From Dyella telluris (GTDB taxonomy: Bacteria > Pseudomonadota > Gammaproteobacteria > Xanthomonadales > Rhodanobacteraceae), in the NCBI RefSeq assembly GCF_014297575.1, contig NZ_CP060412.1:4278001-4342000 (forward strand): DNA of 64,000 nt. Reading direction: 5' to 3'. The position numbers and the translations under genes were made by a program. A model generated the notes under the pieces. That model did no database searches. It was given only the letters and a program-made list of their open reading frames with translations, and was not told the DNA's origin. Positions 17,775 to 26,077 of this stretch are shown here, one piece after another. Numbering within the stretch: position 1 is the stretch's first letter; the number at the start of each line of letters is the position of its first letter.

Positions 17775-19604
17775 ATGCAGTCCACACCGCCGCCGCAAGC
17801 CTTCGACGGCAAGGCTTTCGTCAAAACCCTGAGTACCTCGCCTGGCGTCTATCGTTATTTCGACGAGGACGACGACCTGCTGTACGTGGGCAAGGCCGGC
17901 AACCTGAAAAAGCGGGTCGGCAGCTACTTCCTCAAGCCGCGCATGGAACCGCGCATCGCGGCGATGGTGTCGCAGATCGCGCGCGTCGAGATCACCATCA
18001 CGCGCACCGAAGGCGAGGCACTGCTGCTGGAATCGCAGCTGATCAAGTCGCTCAAGCCGCGCTACAACATCCTGCTGCGTGACGACAAAAGCTACCCGTA
18101 CATTTTCCTGTCGGGTGGCGAGGATTATCCGCGGCTGGCTTTCCATCGCGGTGCGCGCAACATGCGGGGGAGGTACTTCGGGCCGTATCCCAGCACCTTC
18201 GCCGTGCGCGAAAGCCTCAACCTGATGCAGAAGCTGTTCAAGGTGCGCCAGTGCGAGGACAGCTATTTCAAGAACCGCTCGCGCCCCTGCCTGCAGCATC
18301 AGATCGGCCGCTGCACGGCGCCGTGCGTGCAGCTGATCACCGTGGACGATTACCGCAACGACGTGCGTCACGCGGAGATGTTCCTGGAAGGCCGCAGCAG
18401 CGCGGTGATCGATGAACTCGCCGGCCAGATGGAGCAGGCCAGCAAATCGCTGGAATTCGAGCGCGCTGCCTCGTTCCGTGACCAGGTGGCCGCGCTGCGC
18501 AAGCTGCAGGCCGAACATCACGTGCAGGGCGCCAGCGCCGACATGGACGTGCTGGCCTGTCGCATCGAGTCGGCCATGGCCTGCGTGAGCGTGCTGTTCT
18601 TCCGCAACGGCATCAGCCTGGGCACGCGCGACTTTTTCCCGCGCCTGCCGCTGGATGCCGAGCCGGCCGATGTGCTGGAGCAGTTCATCGCGCAGTACTA
18701 CCTGGATCGCCCCGTGCCGCGTGAGCTGATCCTGGGCGAAACGCTGCCGAACCAGCAGATCCTTGGCGACATGCTGGCGCAGCAGTCCGGGCACGCGGTG
18801 GAACTGAAATCGAGCGTGCGCGGCGAGCGCGCGCGCTTTCTGCAGATGGCCGAGCGCAATGCGCAGGCGTCGCTCACGGCCAGGCTGGCCAGCCGGCAGA
18901 CGCTGGGCGCGCGCTTCGACGACCTGCAGAAACTGCTGGAGCTGGGCGAACCGCCGCGCCGCATCGAGTGCTTCGACATCAGCCACACGCAGGGCGAGCT
19001 CACCGTGGCGTCATGCGTGGTGTTCGGACCGGAAGGACCGGAGAAATCACATTACCGGCGCTTCAACATCACCGGCATCACCGGCGGCGACGACTATGCC
19101 GCCATGCACCAGGCCCTGACCCGGCGCTTCCGCAAGGTGGCCGAGGGCGAGGGCGCCAAACCCGATGTGCTGCTGATCGACGGCGGCAGCGGGCAGGTGG
19201 CGCAGGCGCTGGATGTGCTGCGCGAGCTGGGCGTTACCGGCATCCACGTGGTGGGCGTGGCCAAGGGGCCGGGCCGTCGCGCGGGTGAGGAAACGCTGGT
19301 GCTGGCCGATTCCGGGCGCGAACTGCATCCGGGGCCCGCCTCGCCGGCACTGCACCTGGTGGCGGCAGTGCGCGACGAGGCTCACCGCTTTGCCATTACC
19401 GGCCATCGCAAGCGGCGCGAGAAGGCGCGTGAACGCAGCGTGCTCGAGGATGTCCCTGGCGTCGGTGCGCGTCGTCGTTCCGCCTTGCTGAAGGCCTTTG
19501 GCGGCCTGGCCGGGGTGGAAGCCGCAGGCGTGGAAGAACTGACCCGCGTGAAGGGGATTGATCGCGGGCTGGCCGAACGCATTTATGCTGCACTACATGG
19601 CTGA
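17775..19604 (+). CDS. uvrC: Excinuclease ABC subunit C
   Basis: UvrC makes both incisions in nucleotide excision repair with UvrB. The full 609-residue protein has the GIY-YIG nuclease at the N-terminus (GVYRYFDEDDDLLYVGKAGNLKKR). It also has the RCEDSYFKNRSRPCLQHQIGRC segment split by family Cys residues, the UVR helical region (about 205-240) that binds UvrB, and the RNase H-like second nuclease (ECFDISHTQGE). Tandem helix-hairpin-helix motifs close it (VPGVGARRRSALLKAFGG). Downstream it often pairs with pgsA, as here. Confidence 0.97.
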   Translation: MQSTPPPQAFDGKAFVKTLSTSPGVYRYFDEDDDLLYVGKAGNLKKRVGSYFLKPRMEPRIAAMVSQIARVEITITRTEGEALLLESQLIKSLKPRYNILLRDDKSYPYIFLSGGEDYPRLAFHRGARNMRGRYFGPYPSTFAVRESLNLMQKLFKVRQCEDSYFKNRSRPCLQHQIGRCTAPCVQLITVDDYRNDVRHAEMFLEGRSSAVIDELAGQMEQASKSLEFERAASFRDQVAALRKLQAEHHVQGASADMDVLACRIESAMACVSVLFFRNGISLGTRDFFPRLPLDAEPADVLEQFIAQYYLDRPVPRELILGETLPNQQILGDMLAQQSGHAVELKSSVRGERARFLQMAERNAQASLTARLASRQTLGARFDDLQKLLELGEPPRRIECFDISHTQGELTVASCVVFGPEGPEKSHYRRFNITGITGGDDYAAMHQALTRRFRKVAEGEGAKPDVLLIDGGSGQVAQALDVLRELGVTGIHVVGVAKGPGRRAGEETLVLADSGRELHPGPASPALHLVAAVRDEAHRFAITGHRKRREKARERSVLEDVPGVGARRRSALLKAFGGLAGVEAAGVEELTRVKGIDRGLAERIYAALHG

Positions 19605-19626
19605 CGGGCCGGGTTCCGGCTGCTTT

Positions 19627-19668
19627 CCGTCATTCCGTCGAAAGCCAAAATCCCGCATGATCGACGGC
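19627..19668. repeat. Degenerate family-B repeat remnant
   Basis: CCGTCATTCCGTCGAAAGCC followed by AATCCCGC and ATCGACGG resembles the CGTCATTCC repeat seen elsewhere but with a poorly conserved right arm. It lies between uvrC and pgsA. Confidence 0.35.
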
Positions 19669-19732
19669 GTGGCCTGCCGTATCTGATGGTGGCTCGGCCA
19701 CCCTGCTGATTGCTTCACACCGGAAAGGATTT

Positions 19733-20341
19733 ATGCACATCAACCTGCCCACCTGGCTGACCCTGTTTCGCGTCTTGCTGTTGCCGGTCATGGTGGTGGT
19801 GTTCTATTGGCAGTTTCCGGGGCACAACATCACCGCGGCCATTGTGTTCATGCTGGCCGCCATCACCGACTGGCTGGACGGTTACCTGGCCCGCCGCATG
19901 AATCTCACCTCGGCCTTCGGCGCCTTCCTGGACCCGGTTGCCGACAAGCTGATGGTGGCCGTGACCCTGTTCCTGCTGGTGGAAACCCATCGCGGTGGCT
20001 GGCCGGGCATTCTCATGGCGGTCACTGCGGCGATCATCGTGGGGCGCGAGATCAGCGTCTCGGCCCTGCGTGAATGGATGGCCGAGATCGGCATGCGCGC
20101 CACCGTGAAGGTGGCCAACATCGGCAAGCTCAAGACCGCCATGCAGATGGTGGCGCTGGTGGTGCTGATCGTGCAGCACGAAAAGAGCGCCGAAGCCCTG
20201 CGCCTGTATCACATCGGCGAAGGGCTGCTGGTGATCGCCGGCATCCTCACCATCTGGTCGGGCCTGTATTACCTGCGCGCCGCGTGGCCCAGCCTGCAGG
20301 GTGACGGGGCGGGCCGCCCCCTGCCGCGGGGCGAAGACTGA
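19733..20341 (+). CDS. pgsA: CDP-diacylglycerol--glycerol-3-phosphate 3-phosphatidyltransferase
   Basis: PgsA makes phosphatidylglycerophosphate, the committed step to phosphatidylglycerol and cardiolipin, in the inner membrane. The 202-residue protein begins NLPTWLTLFRVLLLPVMV and has the CDP-alcohol phosphotransferase motif D-G-x2-A-R-x8-G-x3-D-x3-D as DGYLARRMNLTSAFGAFLDP followed by VADK. Several membrane helices follow. A GGAAAGG ribosome-binding site precedes the ATG. uvrC-pgsA-tRNA-Gly is a frequent gammaproteobacterial arrangement. Confidence 0.96.
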   Translation: MHINLPTWLTLFRVLLLPVMVVVFYWQFPGHNITAAIVFMLAAITDWLDGYLARRMNLTSAFGAFLDPVADKLMVAVTLFLLVETHRGGWPGILMAVTAAIIVGREISVSALREWMAEIGMRATVKVANIGKLKTAMQMVALVVLIVQHEKSAEALRLYHIGEGLLVIAGILTIWSGLYYLRAAWPSLQGDGAGRPLPRGED

Positions 20342-20374
20342 ATCCACGAGTCTGAATTAATTTGTGACGAATGC

Positions 20375-20402
20375 TTGACGGCCGCGGATTACCCATTACA
20401 AT
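20375..20402 (+). promoter_or_regulatory. Sigma-70 promoter of tRNA-Gly
   Basis: TTGACG (20375-20380) and TACAAT (20397-20402) have a 16-base spacer. They are followed by a G/C-rich discriminator (GCGCGAC), as expected of stringently controlled stable-RNA promoters. The tRNA begins 13 bases later. Confidence 0.75.
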
Positions 20403-20415
20403 GCGCGACTCCGAT

Positions 20416-20491
<76 letters not shown>

Positions 20492-20528
20492 GATTCGGTT
20501 GATCGGTGCATCGCGATCAACAAAGAAA

Positions 20529-20553
20529 AGCAGCCCACGTGGCTGCTTTTTTT
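20529..20553 (+). terminator. Intrinsic terminator after tRNA-Gly
   Basis: AGCAGCC (20529-20535), loop CACGT, GGCTGCT (20541-20547), then a run of seven T. It ends the tRNA transcript and argues that the following membrane-protein gene starts downstream of it. Confidence 0.9.
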
Positions 20554-20657
20554 ATGCCCCGAATTATCCGGGTCGATGGTTTCGCACCCGGCATGTAAGG
20601 TTTTCGATGGCCCGCGAGACTCAAGGAACGAGACTACTCACGCAAGGAGCTCGTTCC

Positions 20658-21392
20658 GTGGCCAGTGTCGTTGACCATCCTGTTTCCGTCCCGCCGGTGT
20701 ATCGCGCCACGCAATGGTGTGTGGAGGGCTTTCGCCTGTGGGCACGCCATCCGTTTCGCCTGCTGGTGCTGAGCCTGTTGCCCTTGCTGGTGGAAGCGCT
20801 TCTGCAATCGATTCCCTGGGCCGGCATGCTGCTTTCCAAGCTCATCACGCCGATGTTTGGCATGGGTGTGTTGTTTGGATTGGCGCATGCCGATCAAAGC
20901 GGCCGCCTGCCTTGGTCGAGCCTGTTCTACGCCTGGCATCCCGGCATGGTCCGGCGCGCCCTCGGGCTGGCAGCCATCACCGCGCCGGCGATTTTCGCCA
21001 TGCAGCAAGTACTCGTGGCCATGATGTTCGGCTGGCCGGCCGTCGACGTGGTGTTGCTGGGGCATGCGGGCGCTCACCCGGCCCTGGTCGTGAACCAGGT
21101 TTTCCGGTGTCTGCTCATCCTTTCCGGCGTGCCGCTCAGCGTGCTGCTGGGGCTGGCGCCATTTGCGTTGCTCGATGGCGCGACTCCCTGGCGGGCATGC
21201 ACGCAGAGCGCTCGCATCGTGTGGCGAAACGGCGGTGCGTTCACCGCCTTTGGCGTCATTCAGCTGCTGGGCTTCGCTGCCATGCTGCTGTTGCCCTGGG
21301 GCATGCTGCTGATCGTATTGCTGTTGCCGTGGTCAAGCGCGTCCGTCTGGTTGGCATGGCAGGACGTCGACGCAAGCGCGCGGGATGCATGA
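20658..21392 (+). CDS. BPSS1780-like multi-helix membrane protein
   Basis: About 244 residues with roughly six hydrophobic helices, opening RATQWCVEGFRLWARHPFRLLVLSLLPLL. This resembles the BPSS1780-type membrane family, whose function is unknown. The GTG at 20658, with AAGGAG eight bases upstream, is the best start; an ATG at 20607 is the alternative, and anything earlier would overlap the tRNA terminator. The 3' end overlaps the sigma-factor gene by 8 bases, so the two are co-transcribed. Confidence 0.65.
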   Translation: MASVVDHPVSVPPVYRATQWCVEGFRLWARHPFRLLVLSLLPLLVEALLQSIPWAGMLLSKLITPMFGMGVLFGLAHADQSGRLPWSSLFYAWHPGMVRRALGLAAITAPAIFAMQQVLVAMMFGWPAVDVVLLGHAGAHPALVVNQVFRCLLILSGVPLSVLLGLAPFALLDGATPWRACTQSARIVWRNGGAFTAFGVIQLLGFAAMLLLPWGMLLIVLLLPWSSASVWLAWQDVDASARDA

Positions 21393-21906
21393 TCCGATGA
21401 CTGGGGCGGGGGCTGTACATCAGGAATTTGAGGCGCTGCTGCGGGAGCATGCAGGGCTGCTTTCGCGCATTGCCGCCAGTTACGAAGCGGATCCCGCCCT
21501 GCGTGACGATCTGCTGCAGGACATGGCGTTTGCCCTGTGGCGTGCGCTGCCCACGTGGCGGGGCGAGGCGCCGCTGCGGGCATTCATCGCCCGCGTGGCT
21601 CACAACCGTGGCGCCACGCATGTCATTGGCGAAGTGCGTCGCCCGCCGGGCGAATCGCTCAGTGGTGACTGGATGGCGTCGTGCGCTGGACCCGAAGGAC
21701 ATGCCGAGCAGGAGCAACGTCGCGTGCGCCTGCAGGATGCCGTGCGCCGCTTGCCCGTGTCACTGCGACAGGCCGTCACCCTGGCGCTTGAAGGGTTCAG
21801 CCATGCCGAGATTGCCGAAACGCTCGGTATCTCGGCCAACAGCGTGGGCGTGCGGCTCCATCGCGCCAAAGCCGCGTTGCATACCGTATTGGGAGAAGGC
21901 GCATGA
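21385..21906 (+). CDS. ECF-type RNA polymerase sigma factor
   Basis: A 173-residue sigma-70-family protein. Region 2 is recognised by EFEALLREHAGLLSRIAASY, DDLLQDMAFALWRALPTW and FIARVAHNRG. Region 4 is a helix-turn-helix, LPVSLRQAVTLALEGFSHAEIAETLGISANSVGVRLHRAK. It lacks regions 1 and 3, as ECF sigma factors do. It sits between two membrane-protein genes with overlapping ends (8 and 4 bases), so one of them may be its anti-sigma factor. The ATG at 21385 is used; 21397 is possible. Confidence 0.88.
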   Translation: MHDPMTGAGAVHQEFEALLREHAGLLSRIAASYEADPALRDDLLQDMAFALWRALPTWRGEAPLRAFIARVAHNRGATHVIGEVRRPPGESLSGDWMASCAGPEGHAEQEQRRVRLQDAVRRLPVSLRQAVTLALEGFSHAEIAETLGISANSVGVRLHRAKAALHTVLGEGA

Positions 21907-22514
21907 CCGCGCAAGACGACGTCTGGTCCGAATGGGGCGAACTGTGGCGCGAGCAGCCCACCGTCGACGTGGCACACCTGCAGCGACAGGCGTTGCACAA
22001 GCGACGACGCATGCAGGGCACGGTGGCGCTGGAGCTGACGGCATCGCTCATCGCGGTGGCGCAGTGCGTGCGGCTGGCGCTGCGTGGCACCGCACACTGG
22101 GCGGGCTTTGGCATCGCCGCACTGGTGTTCGTGGTGCTGCTGCAGTGCCTCTATCTTCATGCGCGTCGTGGCACCTGGCGTGCCTCGGGATGCGACGTCG
22201 CCAGTCTGCTGCGGCTGACGCGTCGACGTGCGCAAGCCGGCATCCGCCTGGCGCATATTTATCTGTGGAGCACGTTGGCGCTGGTGGCCGTGGCGCTGTG
22301 CGTGGCGGCACCGGAGCTGGCGCCAGCGCGCTGGGCATCCGACGCGCAGCTTCGGCACCTGCTTGTCCTGCAGCTTTCCATCAATGGCCCCATCGTCGCG
22401 GCCACGGTGGTTGCCTGCCTGTGGTATCAGCGCCGGCAGCGGGCGCGGCTGGCTCGCGTGGATGCGCTGTTGATGGCAGACGATGATTCCGGTCGGGCAC
22501 ACAGGCTCGATTGA
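21903..22514 (+). CDS. Membrane protein, candidate anti-sigma factor
   Basis: A 203-residue protein whose ATG overlaps the sigma-factor stop (ATGA). The first 35 residues are soluble (WSEWGELWREQPTVDVAHLQ, then a basic KRRRM). Four hydrophobic segments and a basic C-terminal tail follow. No zinc-binding anti-sigma motif (HxxxCxxC) is present. The short cytosolic N-terminal domain before the membrane helices and the tight coupling to the sigma gene suggest a membrane regulator of that sigma factor; this is inference. Confidence 0.55.
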   Translation: MTAQDDVWSEWGELWREQPTVDVAHLQRQALHKRRRMQGTVALELTASLIAVAQCVRLALRGTAHWAGFGIAALVFVVLLQCLYLHARRGTWRASGCDVASLLRLTRRRAQAGIRLAHIYLWSTLALVAVALCVAAPELAPARWASDAQLRHLLVLQLSINGPIVAATVVACLWYQRRQRARLARVDALLMADDDSGRAHRLD

Positions 22515-22532
22515 GCCGGTGTGCCCGGATCG

Positions 22533-23987
22533 TCAGTGCGTTTCCTTGCGGTGCTCGATCGCCTGCCTGCGGTAGAACGGATAGCAGATGGCAAGGCACA
22601 GGAACCATACCGGGGTGTAGATCAGGCCTTGCAGGGTGTCCTCCTTCTGTCCGAACACCCACAGCACGAAGGCGAAGAAGGCCAGCACCACCCAGCACAT
22701 GGCCACGCCGCCGGGCATCTTGAAGATCGACGTGGCATGGCGTTCCGGATGCATTTTCCGGTAGCGCATGTACGCAATCATGATCAGCGACCACACGAAG
22801 ATGAAGCAGATGCTGGAGATCGTGGTGACGATGGTGAAGACCTTCATGACATCGCCTTCCTGATAGAGCAGGAAGACGCCGATGAAGAGCAGCAGGCAGG
22901 AATAGGCAAGGCCGTTGGCCGGCACGTTGTTGCGGCTCAGGCGGGCGAACGGCTTGGGGCCGAGCTTGCCGGCGGAAAGGCCGTAGAGCATGCGCCCGGT
23001 GGAGTAGATGCCGCTGTTCGCCGACGAGGTGGCCGAGGTGAGCACCACGAAATTGATCAGGCTGGCGGCAATCGGAATGCCGATCAGCATGAACAGGTTC
23101 ACGAACGGGCTGCGATCCGGCGCCACCTGGTCCCACGGCGTCACCGTCATGATCACCAGCAGCGCGAGCACGTAGAACACGATCACGCGGATGGGAATGG
23201 AGTTGATCGCCTTGGGCAAGGTCTTTTCCGGATCACGCGCTTCCGCCGAGGCGGTGCCGACCAGTTCGATGCCGACGAAGGCGAACACGGCGATCTGGAA
23301 CGCCGCCATGAAGCCTGCGCCACCATGCGGGAACCAGCCGCCATTCGTCCACAGGTTGGACACGGCGGCCCTGGCGCCGGAGGGCGACGTGAACCCGGTG
23401 GCGATCAGCACGATGCCAATGGCGATCAACGCCACGATGGCGATGATCTTCACCAGCGCGAACCAGAACTCCATTTCGCCGAACAGTTTCACGGTCAGCA
23501 GGTTCAGGCCGAGCAACAAGCCAATACATACCGCGCCGGGCAGCCACAGCGGCACGCCGGGCGCCCAGAACTGGATGTAGCCGGTGATGGCGGCGATGTC
23601 CGCGATACCGGTGACCACCCAGCAGAACCAATAGGTCCAGCCGGTGAAGAAGCCCGCGCAGGGGCCGAGCAGGTCGTAGTTGAAATCCACGAACGACTTG
23701 TAATGCAGGTTGGACAGCAGCAGCTCGCCCATCGCCCGCATCATGAAGAACAGCACGCTGCCGATGATGGCGTAGGCGAAGATCACCGATGGGCCGGCCA
23801 AGCTGATGGTCTTGCCCGAACCCATGAACAGGCCGGTGCCGATGGCGCCGCCAATGGCGATCAGCTGCAGGTGGCGGTTGCGCAGGTTCCGTTGCAGGTG
23901 GTGGTCCGGCGTGCCGGACGCAACGGTCGGTTCGTGGTTCTGCATGGGCGGCCCGATCCCCTCGGTGGCGATATGCGAAGAGGCCAT
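22533..23987 (-). CDS. cycA: D-serine/D-alanine/glycine:H+ symporter
   Basis: A 484-residue amino acid permease of the APC family with twelve helices. Long stretches match CycA: RNLRNRHLQLIAIGGAIGTG, FMGSGKTISLAGPSVIF, MRAMGELLLSNL, TGWTYWFCWVVTGIAD and VAFAFVGIELVG-like sequence. CycA imports glycine, D-alanine, D-serine and beta-alanine with protons. The start is uncertain: ATG 23987 gives the longest product, while ATG 23945 would match the E. coli N-terminal length better. It converges with the ECF cluster, 18 bases apart. Confidence 0.88.
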   Translation of the reverse strand: MASSHIATEGIGPPMQNHEPTVASGTPDHHLQRNLRNRHLQLIAIGGAIGTGLFMGSGKTISLAGPSVIFAYAIIGSVLFFMMRAMGELLLSNLHYKSFVDFNYDLLGPCAGFFTGWTYWFCWVVTGIADIAAITGYIQFWAPGVPLWLPGAVCIGLLLGLNLLTVKLFGEMEFWFALVKIIAIVALIAIGIVLIATGFTSPSGARAAVSNLWTNGGWFPHGGAGFMAAFQIAVFAFVGIELVGTASAEARDPEKTLPKAINSIPIRVIVFYVLALLVIMTVTPWDQVAPDRSPFVNLFMLIGIPIAASLINFVVLTSATSSANSGIYSTGRMLYGLSAGKLGPKPFARLSRNNVPANGLAYSCLLLFIGVFLLYQEGDVMKVFTIVTTISSICFIFVWSLIMIAYMRYRKMHPERHATSIFKMPGGVAMCWVVLAFFAFVLWVFGQKEDTLQGLIYTPVWFLCLAICYPFYRRQAIEHRKETH

Positions 23988-24022
23988 CCTAAAGGATTCG
24001 CGAGCCGGCGTGCCCGGCCCTT

Positions 24023-24760
24023 CTACCGGGCGTCGTGGAAAATGATGCCCAGGGTGTGACGCCGGCCACTGTGCAGCCGACTCACGCCGTGGCGCATGGT
24101 CACCCGGTACGAACCGCGGCTGCCCGCGACCGGGCGCTGGTTCACGGCGAAGATCACCGCGTCGCCCTGGCGTAGCGGCACCACGTCGGCACGTGACTGC
24201 ATGCGCGGTCGCTGCTCGGTCAGCACGAATTCGCCGCCCGTGAAATCGCGCCCCGGCTCCGACAGCAGAATCGCCACCTGCAGCGGGAACACGTGTTCGC
24301 CGTAAAGGTCCTGATGGAGGCAGTTGTAATCACCTGCGCCGTACTGCAACAGCAGGGGCGTGGGCCGTGTCTGGCCAGCATCGTGGCAACGGGTGAGGAA
24401 GTCGGCGTGTGTGTCCGGATAGCGCACATCGATGCCCATGCGTGCATTCCAGTCATTCGCCAGCGGGGCCAGCCGCGGATAGAACGCGCTGCGCAGTCGC
24501 TGTACGAGGGCGGGCAGGGGGTAGCGGAAGTACTGGTACTCGCCGCGACCGAAGCCGTGGCGTGCCATGACGACGCGACTGCGATACAGCGAGGCGTCGC
24601 CGTAGCTGGCGGCCATGTCGAGGCACGCCGGTGCGTTGATCAGGCCGGGAAGGATGGCGCGGCCGTACGCGTCGAGATCGGCGCAGACGGATACCCAGTC
24701 GATGCCATCCATACGCGGCGCGAGCGCACTGCCTTCCCTGTCGCCGAGGATGGCCTGCAT
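24023..24760 (-). CDS. 2OG-Fe(II) oxygenase family protein
   Basis: A 245-residue protein with a double-stranded beta-helix oxygenase core. The iron triad is visible as NCLHQDLYGEH (H-x-D) and, near the C-terminus, MRHGVSRLHSGRRHTLG, where a His and an Arg bind iron and 2-oxoglutarate. Other family markers are VVMARHGFGRGEYQYFRYPL and ILLSEPGRDFTGGEFVLTEQ. Members are widespread in proteobacteria and of unknown substrate, possibly repair or small-molecule hydroxylation. Transcription is probably independent of cycA. Confidence 0.85.
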   Translation of the reverse strand: MQAILGDREGSALAPRMDGIDWVSVCADLDAYGRAILPGLINAPACLDMAASYGDASLYRSRVVMARHGFGRGEYQYFRYPLPALVQRLRSAFYPRLAPLANDWNARMGIDVRYPDTHADFLTRCHDAGQTRPTPLLLQYGAGDYNCLHQDLYGEHVFPLQVAILLSEPGRDFTGGEFVLTEQRPRMQSRADVVPLRQGDAVIFAVNQRPVAGSRGSYRVTMRHGVSRLHSGRRHTLGIIFHDAR

Positions 24761-24847
24761 GATCTTGTTCCGAAGAAAGAAGCCGGCAGGCTAGCGCCAC
24801 GCCTTTGCGCCGACACTCCGTTTCTTGCGATCCGGCGGCCCGGTGCG

Positions 24848-25393
24848 TCACCAGACCAGGTCGTCGGGTACCTTGAACTGGTCCTGGTTGTAGAACTCGT
24901 CTTCTTCGCCGACCGGCGCATCGTCGCCCGGCTTGCCGTGATCCAGCACGATGACCGACGCGTCGCGTTCGCGGATTTTCGCGGCGGCGGCACGCGGCAG
25001 CAGCTCGTAGTTCTCGCCGGCACGGGCAATCACCAGCACGCCTTTGGCAAGCTGGGTGCGCAGCATCTCGTTGACCAGGATGCTGTGGATCGCTTCGCCG
25101 TCGTTGAAGCGGTAGCTGATCTCGCCCTCGCGCTTCACCTTGTTGGCATCGATGATCTGGCGCACCTGCGCGGCGAGCTCGCGTGCATGGGCCTGCGCGT
25201 TGCGTTCGGCAGCGAGTGCGCGGTCGCGCTCGGCCTTTTCCGCCTGCAGGCGCTGGGCATCGACCTTGTCGGCGGGCGCCGCGGCACCGCCCTTGGTCTG
25301 GCGCTGCTTGGCCTGCTCGCGGGCGACCTGGTCCACTTTGCCCTTCTTGGCAAGGCCGGCCTTGAGAAGTTGTTCCTGCAGGGGGTTACGCAT
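24848..25393 (-). CDS. DUF2058 (YaiL-type) protein
   Basis: A 181-residue protein of the DUF2058 family, similar to E. coli YaiL. The N-terminus NPLQEQLLKAGLAKKGKVDQ is followed by a long charged coiled-coil-like segment (about 25-80, rich in Lys, Gln, Glu and Ala). A C-terminal domain contains YRFNDGEAIHSILVNEMLR. Some members are annotated as nucleoproteins or polynucleotide-associated enzymes, without firm function. The highly charged N-terminal helix is consistent with nucleic-acid or ribosome association. Confidence 0.85.
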   Translation of the reverse strand: MRNPLQEQLLKAGLAKKGKVDQVAREQAKQRQTKGGAAAPADKVDAQRLQAEKAERDRALAAERNAQAHARELAAQVRQIIDANKVKREGEISYRFNDGEAIHSILVNEMLRTQLAKGVLVIARAGENYELLPRAAAAKIRERDASVIVLDHGKPGDDAPVGEEDEFYNQDQFKVPDDLVW

Positions 25394-25515
25394 GGAAGGT
25401 GTCCGTGGTGCTTGACCCTGGATTGTAGCGTGCCCGGCGGCCGGCGCCGGTTCCTCTCGGCGGGGGTGAGACAGACCGTGGCATGATGGTGCCGACAGCT
25501 GAACAAGGACCCGCC

Positions 25516-25899
25516 GTGATTCCGAATTTCTCCGATCATTCGGCCAACGAGCGCACCTACCTCGCGTGGGTCCGCACGGCGATCTCGGTGATGGCGTTCG
25601 GCTTCCTGCTGGAACGCTTCGACATCTTCCTGCTGTTTTCCATGCGTGCGGCGGAACGCGCGACGGAGGGCCTGCATACCCGCGCCTCGCAATGGCTGGG
25701 ACTGGGCCTGCTGCTGGTGGGGGCGCTGATGATCGTGGGCGCTACGCTGCGCTTCTATCACAACCGCCGGGCGATCCAGGCGGCGGAATCGACCATGTAC
25801 GGCGATTCGTGGGTGGCCCGTTCGATGGCCGTGCTGCTGGTGCTGATGGCCATTTTCCTGACCGTTTATGTGGCGAGGCAGATTGCGGCGTTGAGTTGA
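25516..25899 (+). CDS. DUF202 inner-membrane protein (YidH family)
   Basis: A 127-residue protein starting FSDHSANERTYLAWVRTAISVMAFG, the DUF202/YidH signature. Three transmembrane helices are evident, the last ending VYVARQIAAL. The function of the family is unknown. The GTG at 25516, preceded by AAGGA with a six-base gap, is preferred because the conserved NERT motif usually lies 10-15 residues from the start; an ATG at 25483 is possible. Confidence 0.82.
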   Translation: MIPNFSDHSANERTYLAWVRTAISVMAFGFLLERFDIFLLFSMRAAERATEGLHTRASQWLGLGLLLVGALMIVGATLRFYHNRRAIQAAESTMYGDSWVARSMAVLLVLMAIFLTVYVARQIAALS

Positions 25900-25947
25900 T
25901 GGCAGGGAGGCGAAAGCCTTCAGCGGCGGAAGCACGCTGCGGGTTCC

Positions 25948-25985
25948 CTCACCGTCATTCCCGCGAAAGCGGGAATGACGGTGAG
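25948..25985. repeat. Perfect 17-bp palindromic repeat, family B
   Basis: CTCACCGTCATTCCCGC and its exact reverse complement GCGGGAATGACGGTGAG flank a GAAA tetraloop. It is the most symmetric copy of the CGTCATTCC family in the window and lies between convergent genes. Confidence 0.8.
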
Positions 25986-26023
25986 TGCGATTGAGGGAGT
26001 GACGGGTAGGGCGTGTGCAGAAC

Positions 26024-26057
26024 AAAAAAAGCGCCGTATCGCTACGGCGCCTTTTTC
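26024..26057. terminator. Bidirectional intrinsic terminator
   Basis: An 8-bp perfect stem GCGCCGTA/TACGGCGC with a TCGC loop is flanked by A7 on the left and CTTTTTC on the right. It can terminate both the DUF202 gene and the leftward fad operon. Confidence 0.88.
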
Positions 26058-26077
26058 GTTTTCAGTGAAGCAAGGGA

